Of a stretch of DNA of 35,006 nucleotides, positions 24,528-32,371 are shown piece after piece. The notes below the pieces were generated by a model that saw nothing but the letters and a program-made list of their open reading frames with translations, had not been told where the DNA came from and ran no database searches. The translations under genes were made by a program, and so were the position numbers. This stretch comes from CALFXN01 sp937957815 (GTDB lineage: Bacteria; Synergistota; Synergistia; Synergistales; Aminobacteriaceae): positions 1 through 35,006 of the forward strand of contig DAIQNX010000031.1 in NCBI GenBank assembly GCA_036788195.1, read 5' to 3'. Numbering within the stretch: position 1 is the first letter of the stretch; every line of letters starts with the position of its first letter.

Positions 24528-24556
24528 ATGATAGCGACTCGGGGAGCATACGGCAA
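24528..24556 (-). promoter_or_regulatory. Promoter of the paralogue pair
   Basis: Minus-strand TTGCCG (24551-24556) and TATCAT (24528-24533) are separated by 17 bases. The start codon is 40 bases downstream. The -10 overlaps one arm of an 8-bp inverted repeat (AGCGACTC 24533-24540, GAGTCGCT 24570-24577) that could hold a regulator. Confidence 0.55.
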
Positions 24557-24704
24557 TCCCGGTTCGCGAGAGTCGCTTTGTTGTCCTTGCTCGAATCATG
24601 ATACCTTTCAAAAGAATATCCGACGCCTTCCTTTCGTCTCGTGATAGGATTATAGTCGAAAAAATGGCCCGCTTTCGTCCGGGTCCGCAGGGAGGTAACG
24701 CGAT

Positions 24705-26657
24705 GTGAGACGGTTCTTCGAGGTCTTGGCGGTTCTGTGTCTCCTGTGGTTCGGATACGCCGTCGTTCTCAATGACGGTTCGGGCGCAGCGAATGCCGAC
24801 GAGCGCATCTCGGACTTTCGCGTGACGGCGACGGTCGGAGCGGATTCCTCGCTGACCATTCGCGAGGAGATTACCGTAACGGTCGAGGGCAGGGAGATCC
24901 GGCGCGGCATTATCCGCGCCGTTCCGACGCTCTATCGGAAGAAGGACGGGAAGACGGAGCGCGTCGACTTCACTCTGCTGTCGGCGTCGCTCGACGGACG
25001 CAGGGTCGGTGCCGCGACATCGACCTCCGGCCGCGACACGGAAATCCGCCTCGGCGACTCCGATGTCATGCTTTCCCACGAGGCGCATACGTTCGACATC
25101 ACCTACCGCATCGCGGGACAGGTGAGCTTCTTCGATTCCCACGACGAACTCTTCTGGAACGTCACGGGCGACGAGTGGACCTTTCCCATCGACCGGGCAG
25201 AATACCGGATCGTCCTTCCGGGGGACGGGTACGCGCGGATCACGGGCGTCGCGTTCTTCACGGGGCGTCCGGGCGAAAACGGGAAAGACGCGCAGCGTCT
25301 GCCCGACGGTTCGTTCGTCACGACGCGGACGCTCCGGCCCGGCGAAGGCTTCTCGGTCGCGGTCGGCTGGCCGAAGGGCCTCGTGACGCCGCCGCCCCTC
25401 CCCCTGCGCGAACGCATCGCGCCGTTCGTGACGCGGTACAGGCTCCCGATCTCGATCCTGTTCGTCGCGCTCTTCCTCGCGTACTACGGGTACGCGTGGC
25501 ACAGGAAGGGGCGTGACCCGACCCCGCAGGTGATCCCGCTCTTCCGTCCCCCCGAGGGCGTCTCACCCGGATTCGCCCGCTTCTTCAGGACCGGACGGAT
25601 GGACGCGACCGCCCTCGTGGCCGAACTCATCGAACTCGCGGTCGACGGCCATATCCGGTTCGGCGAGGCGGACGAGGAGACTCTCACGCTGCTCCGCAAC
25701 GACGGGGCTCCGTCCGCGGACACGTTGCCGCAGCCGGTACGGACGTTTCTGACGACCGTCTTCCCGGCCGGAACCGACCGCCTCGACATCTCGGCGAAGA
25801 AGGGAAACTTCGCGCTCAAGCGCCTTCATGACGGCCTCGAGGCCGAATACAAGAGGCGATCCTCCAGGCTCATGATCCCGAACCTCCTGCTGCGACTCGG
25901 TGGCGTGCTCCTCTTCGTCCCGATGATCTGGACGCTCTCCGTCGTGTCGCCGCCGTCCGGAAGGGAAGCGACCGATTCGCTCTTCCCGGTTCTCATCGGG
26001 GCGCCTCTCGCCTTCGCGGGGATCACCGGGATCGTCTCCGTCTTCCGCGGAATGCGGGGACGCGGAATCGCCGAACGCGTCCGGCGATTCATCTGGTCGT
26101 CGCTGCTCGTCGGCCTCTTCGGCGCGTCGGTCAACTTCGCGCTCCGGGGCGACATCGCCCTCTCGGGAGGCGTCCTCGCGGCGTGGACAGTCGTCGCCGT
26201 CTTCTGGAAGCTGCTGCCGGCCCGGACGCAGGAGGGCGCGAAACTCGCGGCGGACATCGACGGACTCGCCATGTACATCGGGACGGCCGAGACGGAACGG
26301 CTCGAAGCCATGAACCCGCCGGAAGAAACGCCCGAGACGTTCGAGAAGATCCTGCCCTACGCGGTCGCGCTCGACCTCGCGGACACATGGGCCGCCCGGT
26401 TCGAAAAGATCCTCGCCCAGGCGGCGTACGCGCCCTCGTGGACGGCGACCGGCGGCGACATCCTCTTCAACGTCGGCATGCTGCGGGACGCGGGAAGCCG
26501 AACGATCTCCTCGTCGATCGCGCGCGCCGTCGTCGCGAGAAGTTCGAGCGGCGGCTCGCGACGGGTCGGCTGGTCCGGAAGCGGCCGCGGCAGCGGCCTC
26601 GGCGGCGGAGGCAGCTCCGGAGGAGGCGGAGGCGGAGGCGGAGGAAGAGGATGGTGA
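24705..26657 (+). CDS. DUF2207-family membrane protein with Gly-rich tail
   Basis: 650-residue membrane protein. A signal peptide/anchor (about 5-30) is followed by the exported DUF2207 domain (ISDFRVTATVGADSSLTIRE, RRGIIRAVPTLY, FWNVTGDEWTFPIDRAEYRI). A TM helix lies at about 248-268, then a cytoplasmic part (PPEGVSPGFARFF), helices near 394-415, 428-450, 464-482 and 487-505, and a tail almost entirely Gly/Ser ending GGGRGW. This is the standard layout of DUF2207 proteins, whose role is unknown; they often sit beside lemA, which is absent here. Start GTG 24705 has GGGAGGT at 8 bases and matches the beginning of the signal peptide. Possible -10 TATAGT at 24651. Confidence 0.93.
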   Translation: MRRFFEVLAVLCLLWFGYAVVLNDGSGAANADERISDFRVTATVGADSSLTIREEITVTVEGREIRRGIIRAVPTLYRKKDGKTERVDFTLLSASLDGRRVGAATSTSGRDTEIRLGDSDVMLSHEAHTFDITYRIAGQVSFFDSHDELFWNVTGDEWTFPIDRAEYRIVLPGDGYARITGVAFFTGRPGENGKDAQRLPDGSFVTTRTLRPGEGFSVAVGWPKGLVTPPPLPLRERIAPFVTRYRLPISILFVALFLAYYGYAWHRKGRDPTPQVIPLFRPPEGVSPGFARFFRTGRMDATALVAELIELAVDGHIRFGEADEETLTLLRNDGAPSADTLPQPVRTFLTTVFPAGTDRLDISAKKGNFALKRLHDGLEAEYKRRSSRLMIPNLLLRLGGVLLFVPMIWTLSVVSPPSGREATDSLFPVLIGAPLAFAGITGIVSVFRGMRGRGIAERVRRFIWSSLLVGLFGASVNFALRGDIALSGGVLAAWTVVAVFWKLLPARTQEGAKLAADIDGLAMYIGTAETERLEAMNPPEETPETFEKILPYAVALDLADTWAARFEKILAQAAYAPSWTATGGDILFNVGMLRDAGSRTISSSIARAVVARSSSGGSRRVGWSGSGRGSGLGGGGSSGGGGGGGGGRGW

Positions 26658-26676
26658 GTGACCTCCCGATTCGCGC

Positions 26677-26911
26677 GGTCGCAAAGCGACCGTGCAGGAA
26701 CTCATGCCCGCATCACGTCTTTTTGTGATGCGGGCGGAGTGAGGATCCGCGAAGCGGATTGTGCGAACTCATGCCCGNNNNNNNNNNNNNNNNNNNNNNN
26801 NNNNNNNNNNNNNNNNNNNNNNNNNNNNNNNNNNNNNNNNNNNNNNNNNNNNNNNNNNNNNNNNNNNNNNNNNNNNNGAACTCATGCCCGCATCGTGTTT
26901 TTCGATGCGGG
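26677..26911. repeat. REP-like structured repeat array interrupted by an assembly gap
   Basis: The core GAACTCATGCCCG occurs at 26698-26710, 26765-26777 and 26878-26890. Copies 1 and 3 continue into a hairpin with a T-rich loop: CCCGCATCAC (26707-26716) with GTGATGCGGG (26725-26734), and CCCGCATCG (26887-26895) with CGATGCGGG (26903-26911). The inner base pairs differ between copies yet still pair, so structure is conserved. A smaller hairpin precedes each core: GGTCGC-aaa-GCGACC (26677-26691) and ATCCGC-gaa-GCGGAT (26745-26759). The unit is about 67 bases long, and the number of copies inside the gap is unknown. Confidence 0.8.
26778..26877. other. Scaffold gap of exactly 100 N
   Basis: The run of 100 N is the usual placeholder of unknown true length. 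Both flanks carry the same repeat core, so the gap most likely results from collapse of tandem repeat copies. Confidence 0.98.
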
Positions 26912-27002
26912 TGGAGTAACGCAGATACGGAGTACCGAGGCGAAGCGCCATGCGACGTTTGCCGCACGAGCTCGACGGGCGGATGCGTGGCGGGGGGGCT
27001 GA

Positions 27003-27023
27003 GATTCCCGAGCGGTGGGAATC
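27003..27023. promoter_or_regulatory. Perfect 7-bp dyad upstream of the PsbP-like repeat gene
   Basis: GATTCCC (27003-27009) and GGGAATC (27017-27023) flank a 7-base centre, ending 28 bases before the start codon. It could be an operator or a 5' UTR hairpin. The rest of 26912-27050 shows no gene and no clear promoter. Confidence 0.4.
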
Positions 27024-27050
27024 GATATGGGGCCGAAGGAGGAAGGAATC

Positions 27051-28643
27051 ATGATCCGGAAGAGCGTGTTTCTCGGATTGATGGCGTCTCTGTACGTGAT
27101 TGCGGCCGCGTGCGGCGTGTCCGGAGCGGGGACGGTCACCGCGGACGACCTGACCTTCACGATGCCGGCCGGCTGGATCGCGAAGGAGGCCCCCGGCATG
27201 AAGGCGTACCAGGTCCTGATGTATCAGGGAAAGCCTGTCGGAGAGATGTACCTCGCCAAAGAACCTCTCCTGGCGCCGAAGACGCCGTCGCAGATGCTCG
27301 AGGAGGGACTGCGGAAAAACGCGTCGTCGCTGCAGAACTATCAGCCGCTCGAAACGATGAACCTGACGGTCGCGGGACTCGACGCGATTCTGCACGACTA
27401 CGTCTATTACCTGCCCCAGAGCAGCGTCCCATTCACGGGCCGCGTCGTCGTCACGGTCGTGAACGACGCCGCGTACACCTTCTTCTTCAACACGACATCG
27501 AACTACTTCCCGGCCGTAAAGGGGGCGTTCATGGAGATCATCGCGTCCATCCGGAGCATTCCGCGCCCTACTCCGGGAGAACAGCCGTCCGTCGTCACGC
27601 AGAAGGGGCCGAGGAAGATCGAGGAACACGGATTCGTGATGGAGCTCGCTTCCGGGTGGATCGAAACGAACGATCCGGCGGGCGCGAAATACAGGTTCTA
27701 CGGGCCCGACAAAAAACTTGTCGCGTCGTTCTTCCCGTTCGACCGCGACGAGAAAAGTGCCGTGGACGCGCTCTTCGCGATCGCCGGAAAGAGCGATCCG
27801 CTCGAGGCGGTATTGAACGGAAAGATCGCGACGAGCTTCAAGACCTTCGGCGACTACGCGCCACTCGGTACGAAACGTCGAACCGTCGCGGGCTGCGACG
27901 CGATCGTTCACGACTTCTCGTTCAAACAGGGGGAAATAAAGGGCGTCTACCACTGGTGCATCGTCGCGGTCAAGGACAAGCCGGACGTCGGAACGCAGAA
28001 ATTCGCACCCTCGTGTTACAGCTTCGCGTTCGTCACCTATCGCCCGGAGAAGTTCGCCGAGTTGACGCCCGTCTTCGACGTGATCCTCGATTCGGCGACG
28101 CTCGCAAAACCGCTTCCCTCCGCGACCGCCTCCGTGACTCCGGGCGCAACCGCGACGAACGGAGCCGCGCCGAAGCCCACCCCGGACGAACAGACACTCC
28201 CGCCGCTTCCCGACGTCGATCGGCCCGACACCTTCCGGGATCCGGCCGGGAGATTCACGGTGACGCTTCCGAAGGGTGCGACAAAGGACCGGGAGCCGCG
28301 AATCGAAAACATGGGCGAGACGGGCGAGACGCACACCTATTCGCTCCCCGGCGTCCCGGACGCGATGGTGATCCTTCACGTCTTCGAGGGCGAGCCCGCA
28401 GGCCTCGCCTGGCGCGACCTCCTGACGGCGGAACTCGACGCGAGGGACAGCGGAACGGCGACGTGGACCGTCGGCGGCAGAAAGGTCCCGGTCGATCTCT
28501 TCGTGACCGGGGACAATCAGGTTCTCGTCACGGCGGTCTTCGGGGGCGACGGCCTCGCGGTCGGCGTGCGCGTTCCGAGAGAGAAGTACGCACCCTCGCA
28601 GGGCTGGATCAAGGCCCTGATCGGCGGTGTGACGTTCAGGTAG
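27051..28643 (+). CDS. Exported protein with three PsbP/DcrB-like repeats
   Basis: 530-residue exported protein. A signal peptide ends near Cys21 (VIAAAC), which could be a lipoprotein site although the lipobox is weak. Three related domains follow, each opening with a hydrophobic-beta, Gly-Trp type motif: LTFTMPAGWIAKE at about 34, HGFVMELASGWIETN at about 192, and GRFTVTLPKGATKDRE at about 397. They are of the kind seen in PsbP/DcrB-like proteins. A Pro/Thr/Ala linker (about 345-390) separates the third. Repeats 1 and 2 share VAGLDAILHDYVY and VAGCDAIVHDFSF. ATG 27051 has GAAGGAGGA at 6-8 bases; an upstream in-frame ATG at 27027 lacks support. The function is not known; it is first of three plus-strand genes, followed 25 bases later by the SH3b gene. 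Confidence 0.85.
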   Translation: MIRKSVFLGLMASLYVIAAACGVSGAGTVTADDLTFTMPAGWIAKEAPGMKAYQVLMYQGKPVGEMYLAKEPLLAPKTPSQMLEEGLRKNASSLQNYQPLETMNLTVAGLDAILHDYVYYLPQSSVPFTGRVVVTVVNDAAYTFFFNTTSNYFPAVKGAFMEIIASIRSIPRPTPGEQPSVVTQKGPRKIEEHGFVMELASGWIETNDPAGAKYRFYGPDKKLVASFFPFDRDEKSAVDALFAIAGKSDPLEAVLNGKIATSFKTFGDYAPLGTKRRTVAGCDAIVHDFSFKQGEIKGVYHWCIVAVKDKPDVGTQKFAPSCYSFAFVTYRPEKFAELTPVFDVILDSATLAKPLPSATASVTPGATATNGAAPKPTPDEQTLPPLPDVDRPDTFRDPAGRFTVTLPKGATKDREPRIENMGETGETHTYSLPGVPDAMVILHVFEGEPAGLAWRDLLTAELDARDSGTATWTVGGRKVPVDLFVTGDNQVLVTAVFGGDGLAVGVRVPREKYAPSQGWIKALIGGVTFR

Positions 28644-28668
28644 AACGACGGGACAGGAGGGAACGATT

Positions 28669-29394
28669 ATGAAGCGATGGATTCCGTATGCGCTCGCCGC
28701 GTGCCTCATCCTTGCCGCAATGTCCGCGGATGCGCTCGAACTCGCGTACCACTGGCCGAAGGAGGCGGACCTCTCGGGAACGAACGTGAACCTGCGAAGC
28801 GCTCCGTCGACAGGCGCGTCGCAGGTCGGACGGTTCGCCGACCGGGCCGACGCGGGGGAACTTCTCGTCCTGGCGGAATCGAAGGACGAGGCCGGGAACA
28901 TCTGGTATCGCGTCATCGGCGCGAGACACGGCGAGGGGTGGGTCTTCGGGAAATACGTCTCGGTCCTGCCGGACGCCGGAACAACCGCGGCCGTGTGCCG
29001 CCGCGTCCGGGCCGACTACGGCGTCACGTACGCGCTCGCGAAGGCGCGCTTCGGAGAGCCCGTCAGGACCGATGCACGGACCTTCACGATCCGCGAGTTC
29101 AACGTGACCGTCAACGAGACGCACTGCTCCTGGCCCGGGCACGAGGCGGTCTTCTGGGCGAGGGGCGACGGGGGCGACCGCTTGCGCTTCGTCCGCGTCG
29201 CGAAGGCGGGAGCCGATTTCGGCGGCGTCGCCGTCGGGATGACCACCGTCGAACTCTCCGAGATCCTCGGGGAGCCCGAAGAAAAGCAGTCCGACACCTG
29301 GCTCTACACGGACGGCCGCGTCGACTCGCTCTCATTCGGCATCCGCGGCGGGAGGGTGGCGTCGATGGAATACGCGAGGGCGCTCTTCGAGTGA
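28669..29394 (+). CDS. Exported SH3b-domain protein with BamE/SmpA-like C-terminus
   Basis: 241-residue exported protein. A signal peptide (1-22) leads to a bacterial SH3 domain at about 36-102 (TNVNLRSAPSTGASQVGRF, later WYRVIGARHGEGWVFGKYVS), a fold that often binds peptidoglycan peptides. Residues about 185-241 show the SmpA/OmlA-type pattern GVAVGMTTVELSEILGEPEE then WLYTDGRVDSLSF, found in small outer-membrane assembly lipoproteins. The middle region has two Cys and no known domain. ATG 28669 follows AGGAGGGA. Its stop overlaps the next start (GTGA). A cell-envelope role is likely. Confidence 0.88.
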   Translation: MKRWIPYALAACLILAAMSADALELAYHWPKEADLSGTNVNLRSAPSTGASQVGRFADRADAGELLVLAESKDEAGNIWYRVIGARHGEGWVFGKYVSVLPDAGTTAAVCRRVRADYGVTYALAKARFGEPVRTDARTFTIREFNVTVNETHCSWPGHEAVFWARGDGGDRLRFVRVAKAGADFGGVAVGMTTVELSEILGEPEEKQSDTWLYTDGRVDSLSFGIRGGRVASMEYARALFE

Positions 29395-29657
29395 CGCAGA
29401 GGCCGCAACCGGATCGCCCTTCGGGGTCCCTGCTCCGCGTCGTCGCGTGGGCGTGCGTCGTCGCGGGCGCGGGCGTTCTCGCGTGGCTCGCGGTCCAGTA
29501 CGCTCTTCTGACATTCGTCCTGACAGACGCGGCGAATGTCGATGTCCCGTTTCGGGTGTTCATTGAAGGCCTGACGGCGGTTCTCGTCTCGAGAATCGCC
29601 GTCGCCTCAGCGATAGTCCTTGCGGTCGGCGCCGCGATCCTGAAGTTCGTGCGCTGA
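29391..29657 (+). CDS. Small two-helix membrane protein
   Basis: 88-residue protein starting at GTG 29391, which overlaps the previous stop by four bases (GTGA), the mark of translational coupling. Two hydrophobic helices are evident: LLRVVAWACVVAGAGVLAWL (about 14-34) and SRIAVASAIVLAVGAAILKF (about 66-86). The loop between carries DAANVDVPFRVF. No ribosome site of its own is seen. No family recognised. Support comes from overlap, hydrophobic pattern and an open frame ending 2 bases before the convergent cobalamin gene. Confidence 0.6.
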   Translation: MTQRPQPDRPSGSLLRVVAWACVVAGAGVLAWLAVQYALLTFVLTDAANVDVPFRVFIEGLTAVLVSRIAVASAIVLAVGAAILKFVR

Positions 29658-29659
29658 CG

Positions 29660-30202
29660 TCAGCACTCGATCCCCGTCCGCGCCTCCACGCCCCTTGTGT
29701 AGTAGTGCTTCACCTCGTACATCTCGGTCACGAGGTCCGCACGCCCGAGAACGCGCGGGTCTGCCTTCCGTCCCGTGATCACGAGTTCCGCGTCGCGCGG
29801 CTTGCGGTCCATGAGGTCGAGGAGTTCGTCGGCCGAAAAGAGGCCGAAGTGCGTCGCGATGTTCGCCTCGTCGAGGATGAAGAGCCTATAGCCGTCGCCG
29901 CCCCGGTCGAACATCCTCCGAAGTTCGTCGAGACCGGCCCGGGCGGCCGCGACGTCTTCGTCCTCGGGCGTCCTCCGGATGAAGCAGCTCCTTCCGTACT
30001 GTCGGACTGTCACGAGGCCGGAAAGGCGTTCGAGCGCCGCGATCTCGCTGTAGCGCATCCCCTTCACGAACTGCGCGATGAAGACGCGCAGTCCCGCCCC
30101 GGCCGCGCGCAGCGCGAGCCCGAGCGCCGCCGTCGTCTTCCCCTTGCCGTCGCCCGTGTAGACGTGGATGTAGCCCCGCGTCCAGTCCGCCGCGTCAGAC
30201 AT
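29660..30202 (-). CDS. cobO: Cob(I)alamin adenosyltransferase (CobO/CobA/BtuR type)
   Basis: 180-residue cytoplasmic enzyme that transfers the adenosyl group of ATP to cob(I)alamin or cobinamide, giving adenosyl-B12. The P-loop is the family's special form GDGKGKTTAALG (residues 17-28), followed by VFIAQFVKGMRYSEI, LFILDEANIATHFGLFSADE, LVITGRKADP and DLVTEMYEVKHYY, all diagnostic. ATG 30200-30202 follows CGGAGGGA. Length is normal. It overlaps the end of the upstream SGNH gene by 8 bases, an odd pairing, since that protein is exported and has no evident B12 link. No cobalamin riboswitch is seen. Confidence 0.96.
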   Translation of the reverse strand: MSDAADWTRGYIHVYTGDGKGKTTAALGLALRAAGAGLRVFIAQFVKGMRYSEIAALERLSGLVTVRQYGRSCFIRRTPEDEDVAAARAGLDELRRMFDRGGDGYRLFILDEANIATHFGLFSADELLDLMDRKPRDAELVITGRKADPRVLGRADLVTEMYEVKHYYTRGVEARTGIEC

Positions 30203-31142
30203 CGCGTTCCCTCCGTCTTTTCCGCGCGCGTTGCAGCAGCAGCGGGATAACCGACAGCGCGACGAACGCAGACGCAACTCCGGTCGCACATCCGCCACCG
30301 CCGCTTCCGCCGGCGACCGTCGGCACAACGGTCGGACCCGAAGTCGGCGACGGAGTCGGCGTGGGAACAGCCGTCGGAGCGGGCGACGTCGCCGTGATCG
30401 CGTCGACGATCGCCTGTCCGAAGAGCGGGGCGACGCGCGCGCCGAACGCCGCATTCGGGTGCGAATCGCCCCCTCCGGCCGAATACTCGTCGCGGAGGTA
30501 GAGCCCGCCGTCGGTTTCGAGTTCGTAGAAATCCCAGACGAAGATATTGTCCCCCGGCTCGTCCCAGATGTTCCGCACCCAGTCGACGAACGACCGCATC
30601 CGCGTGGCCCGCTCCGGCGAGAGGTTCGCCTGGACGTGAACCGCGCCCGTCCAGACGACGAAGGTCTTTGTCGGGAACGACCGCATCTTCGTCTTGAGCG
30701 CCTCGTACTGGAGCCGGTAGTTCTCCTGCCGTCGCTCCGTCGAGGCGACGTCCGGCGCGCCAATGTCCGCCTCGATCTCGCTGAGCGGGTAGCAGTGCTT
30801 CCAGGCAATCACGTCGTAGCTCTGCGTGAGGATTTCGAGCGTGTCGTCCCCGAGATGGGGGGTGTTTCCCGCGTGGTTCACCCAGACGTTCCAGTAGTCG
30901 TAGGGGTCGTTGCCGCCCTGGGGATACCAGCGGTTTTCGATCCGATAGTCCGTTCCGTTCGCTGCGTTGTACACGGCGAACCATTGCGGAACGCCGTTCT
31001 CCCAGACAACGCCGCCCGTGCTGTGGTGCAGGAAGACGATGCGCTCGTTTCCTGCGGCGGCAAGGGTTTCGTTCGCGGGAAACGCCAGCGCGGCGCACAC
31101 GGCGCACAGCCCGAGAACCCGTTTCCAGTTTTCGCTGTTCAT
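30195..31142 (-). CDS. Exported SGNH-like hydrolase with Synerg-CTERM-type sorting tail
   Basis: 315-residue exported protein. A signal peptide (about 1-30) precedes IVFLHHSTGGVVW, where S41 is a likely SGNH-type nucleophile, and the C-terminal catalytic pair appears as D226-S-H228 in GGGDSHPN. Esterase or carbohydrate-active hydrolase activity is probable. After a Pro/Thr-rich spacer (SPAPTAVPTPTPSPTSGP) comes GGSGGGGCATG, a hydrophobic helix (ASAFVALSVIPLLL) and RARKRRRERDV. This tripartite tail with Cys285 matches the GlyGly/Cys-type CTERM sorting signals, closest in my memory to Synerg-CTERM. ATG 31140-31142 has AAGGAAG about 13 bases upstream. The hydrolase assignment is an inference from motifs; the sorting tail is clear. 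Confidence 0.82.
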   Translation of the reverse strand: MNSENWKRVLGLCAVCAALAFPANETLAAAGNERIVFLHHSTGGVVWENGVPQWFAVYNAANGTDYRIENRWYPQGGNDPYDYWNVWVNHAGNTPHLGDDTLEILTQSYDVIAWKHCYPLSEIEADIGAPDVASTERRQENYRLQYEALKTKMRSFPTKTFVVWTGAVHVQANLSPERATRMRSFVDWVRNIWDEPGDNIFVWDFYELETDGGLYLRDEYSAGGGDSHPNAAFGARVAPLFGQAIVDAITATSPAPTAVPTPTPSPTSGPTVVPTVAGGSGGGGCATGVASAFVALSVIPLLLQRARKRRRERDV

Positions 31143-31362
31143 GACGCATCGCTTCCTTTCCGTGATGGAATCCCGGCGGGAATATGCCGCGTTTCCCGTC
31201 GAACCGTTACGGGGAGTATCGTCCATCTTCCCCGCGGAGTCATTATCGGAAGAATCAGATACGCCGAGACTCCGGGCGCAATCTCCGGGGCAAAACGAAC
31301 GCTCCTGGTCGGAGCCGAGAAAGTCGTGATCGCCCGCGACGCGTATTCCCGCCCGGGTGGCG
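31143..31362. other. Intergenic region upstream of the SGNH gene
   Basis: No gene is supported. It lies between the SGNH start and the tdh terminator and should contain the SGNH promoter. A minus-strand GATAAT near 31244 could be a -10 box, but no good -35 box was found. Confidence 0.4.
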
Positions 31363-31394
31363 AAAGCCCCCCATGGGACTCCATGGGGGGCTTT
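31363..31394 (-). terminator. Terminator of the kbl-tdh operon
   Basis: AAAGCCCCCCATGG (31363-31376) and CCATGGGGGGCTTT (31381-31394) form a perfect 14-bp stem with a GACT loop, 33 bases after the tdh stop. Short T runs lie on both sides, so it may work in both directions. Confidence 0.85.
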
Positions 31395-31426
31395 TCATTC
31401 GACTATCGCTTCCGGGAACCGTTCCG

Positions 31427-32371
31427 TCAGATCCGTTCCTTCAGCCGCGCGAGCATGTCCGCGGTCATCCGGTCGAGGTCGTACTTCGGCTCGAAGCCCC
31501 ACTCCCGGCGGGCGGCCGTACAGTCGAGCGAGTCGGGCCACGACTCCGCGATCCGCTGCCGCAGGGGATCCACGTCGTAGTCCATCGTGAAGGAAGGCAT
31601 CAGCTTCCGGATGGACGCGGCGATCTGCTCCGGCTCGAAGCTCATCGCCGAGATGTTGAACGCGTTGCGGTGGACGAGCTTCGCCGGGTCGGCTTCCATG
31701 AGTCTCGCGACGGCGTCGAGCGCGTCGGGCATGTACATCATGTCCATGTACGTGTTCCTGGCGATGTAACTCGTGTAGCGCCCCTTCTTGAGCGCCTCGT
31801 AGTAGATGTGGACGGCGTAGTCGGTCGTTCCGCCGCCGGGCAGCGCCTCGTAGCTGATGAGGCCCGGAAAGCGAAGCCCTCGCGTGTCCATTCCGTATTT
31901 GAGGTGGTAGTAGTCGCACAGCAGCTCCATGCTCACCTTCGCAACGCCGTAGACCGTCGTCGGCCGCTGGATCGTGTCCTGCGGGGTGTTCTTCGAAGGG
32001 GTCGACGGGCCGAAGGCCGCGATCGAACTGGGGAAGAAGAACGCCGCGCCGCGTTCCCTGGCGGCTTCGAGCGCCACGCAGGTTCCGTTCACGTTGATGT
32101 CCCACGAGGCGACCGGGTCGGCCTCGCCCTTGGCCGAGAGGACCCCGGCGAGATGGATCACCGTGTCGGCTCTGAAGGAGCCGAGAACGTCCGAAAAGGC
32201 CTTTCCGTCCCGAACCTCGAGAAGCGCAAAGGGGCCGCCCTCGGAAACGGGCCCGGACACCTTCCGCCGCGCCGTCGCGAGGACGTTCTCCGCGCCGTAG
32301 AGTTTCCGGAGGTGCGGGACGAGTTCGACGCCTATCTGTCCGTTCGAGCCCGTGACGAGAATCCGTTTCAT
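31427..32371 (-). CDS. tdh: L-threonine 3-dehydrogenase, NAD-epimerase-like (SDR) type
   Basis: 314-residue cytoplasmic enzyme that oxidises L-threonine to 2-amino-3-oxobutyrate with NAD+. It is the short-chain, UDP-galactose-epimerase-like form, not the zinc alcohol-dehydrogenase form. The nucleotide-binding loop is TGSNGQIG (7-14). Catalytic residues are the Ser pair in FPSSIAAFG (115-116), Y141 and K145 in YGVAK. Conserved family segments DINVNGT, LRFPGLISYEALPGGGTTDY and YMDMMYMPDALDA are present. ATG 32369-32371 overlaps the kbl stop (ATGA), so the two are translationally coupled. Kbl, directly upstream, takes the unstable product. Confidence 0.96.
   Translation of the reverse strand: MKRILVTGSNGQIGVELVPHLRKLYGAENVLATARRKVSGPVSEGGPFALLEVRDGKAFSDVLGSFRADTVIHLAGVLSAKGEADPVASWDINVNGTCVALEAARERGAAFFFPSSIAAFGPSTPSKNTPQDTIQRPTTVYGVAKVSMELLCDYYHLKYGMDTRGLRFPGLISYEALPGGGTTDYAVHIYYEALKKGRYTSYIARNTYMDMMYMPDALDAVARLMEADPAKLVHRNAFNISAMSFEPEQIAASIRKLMPSFTMDYDVDPLRQRIAESWPDSLDCTAARREWGFEPKYDLDRMTADMLARLKERI

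Noticed and set aside
24526..24603. Direct repeat TCATGATA (24526-24533 and 24596-24603) as a regulator site
   Set aside because: The first copy is explained by the -10 box of the paralogue operon; an 8-mer containing a palindrome is too short to claim more.
29660..31142. Cobalamin riboswitch for the adenosyltransferase gene
   Set aside because: The gene starts inside the upstream coding region, and no B12-box-like sequence was seen before either gene.
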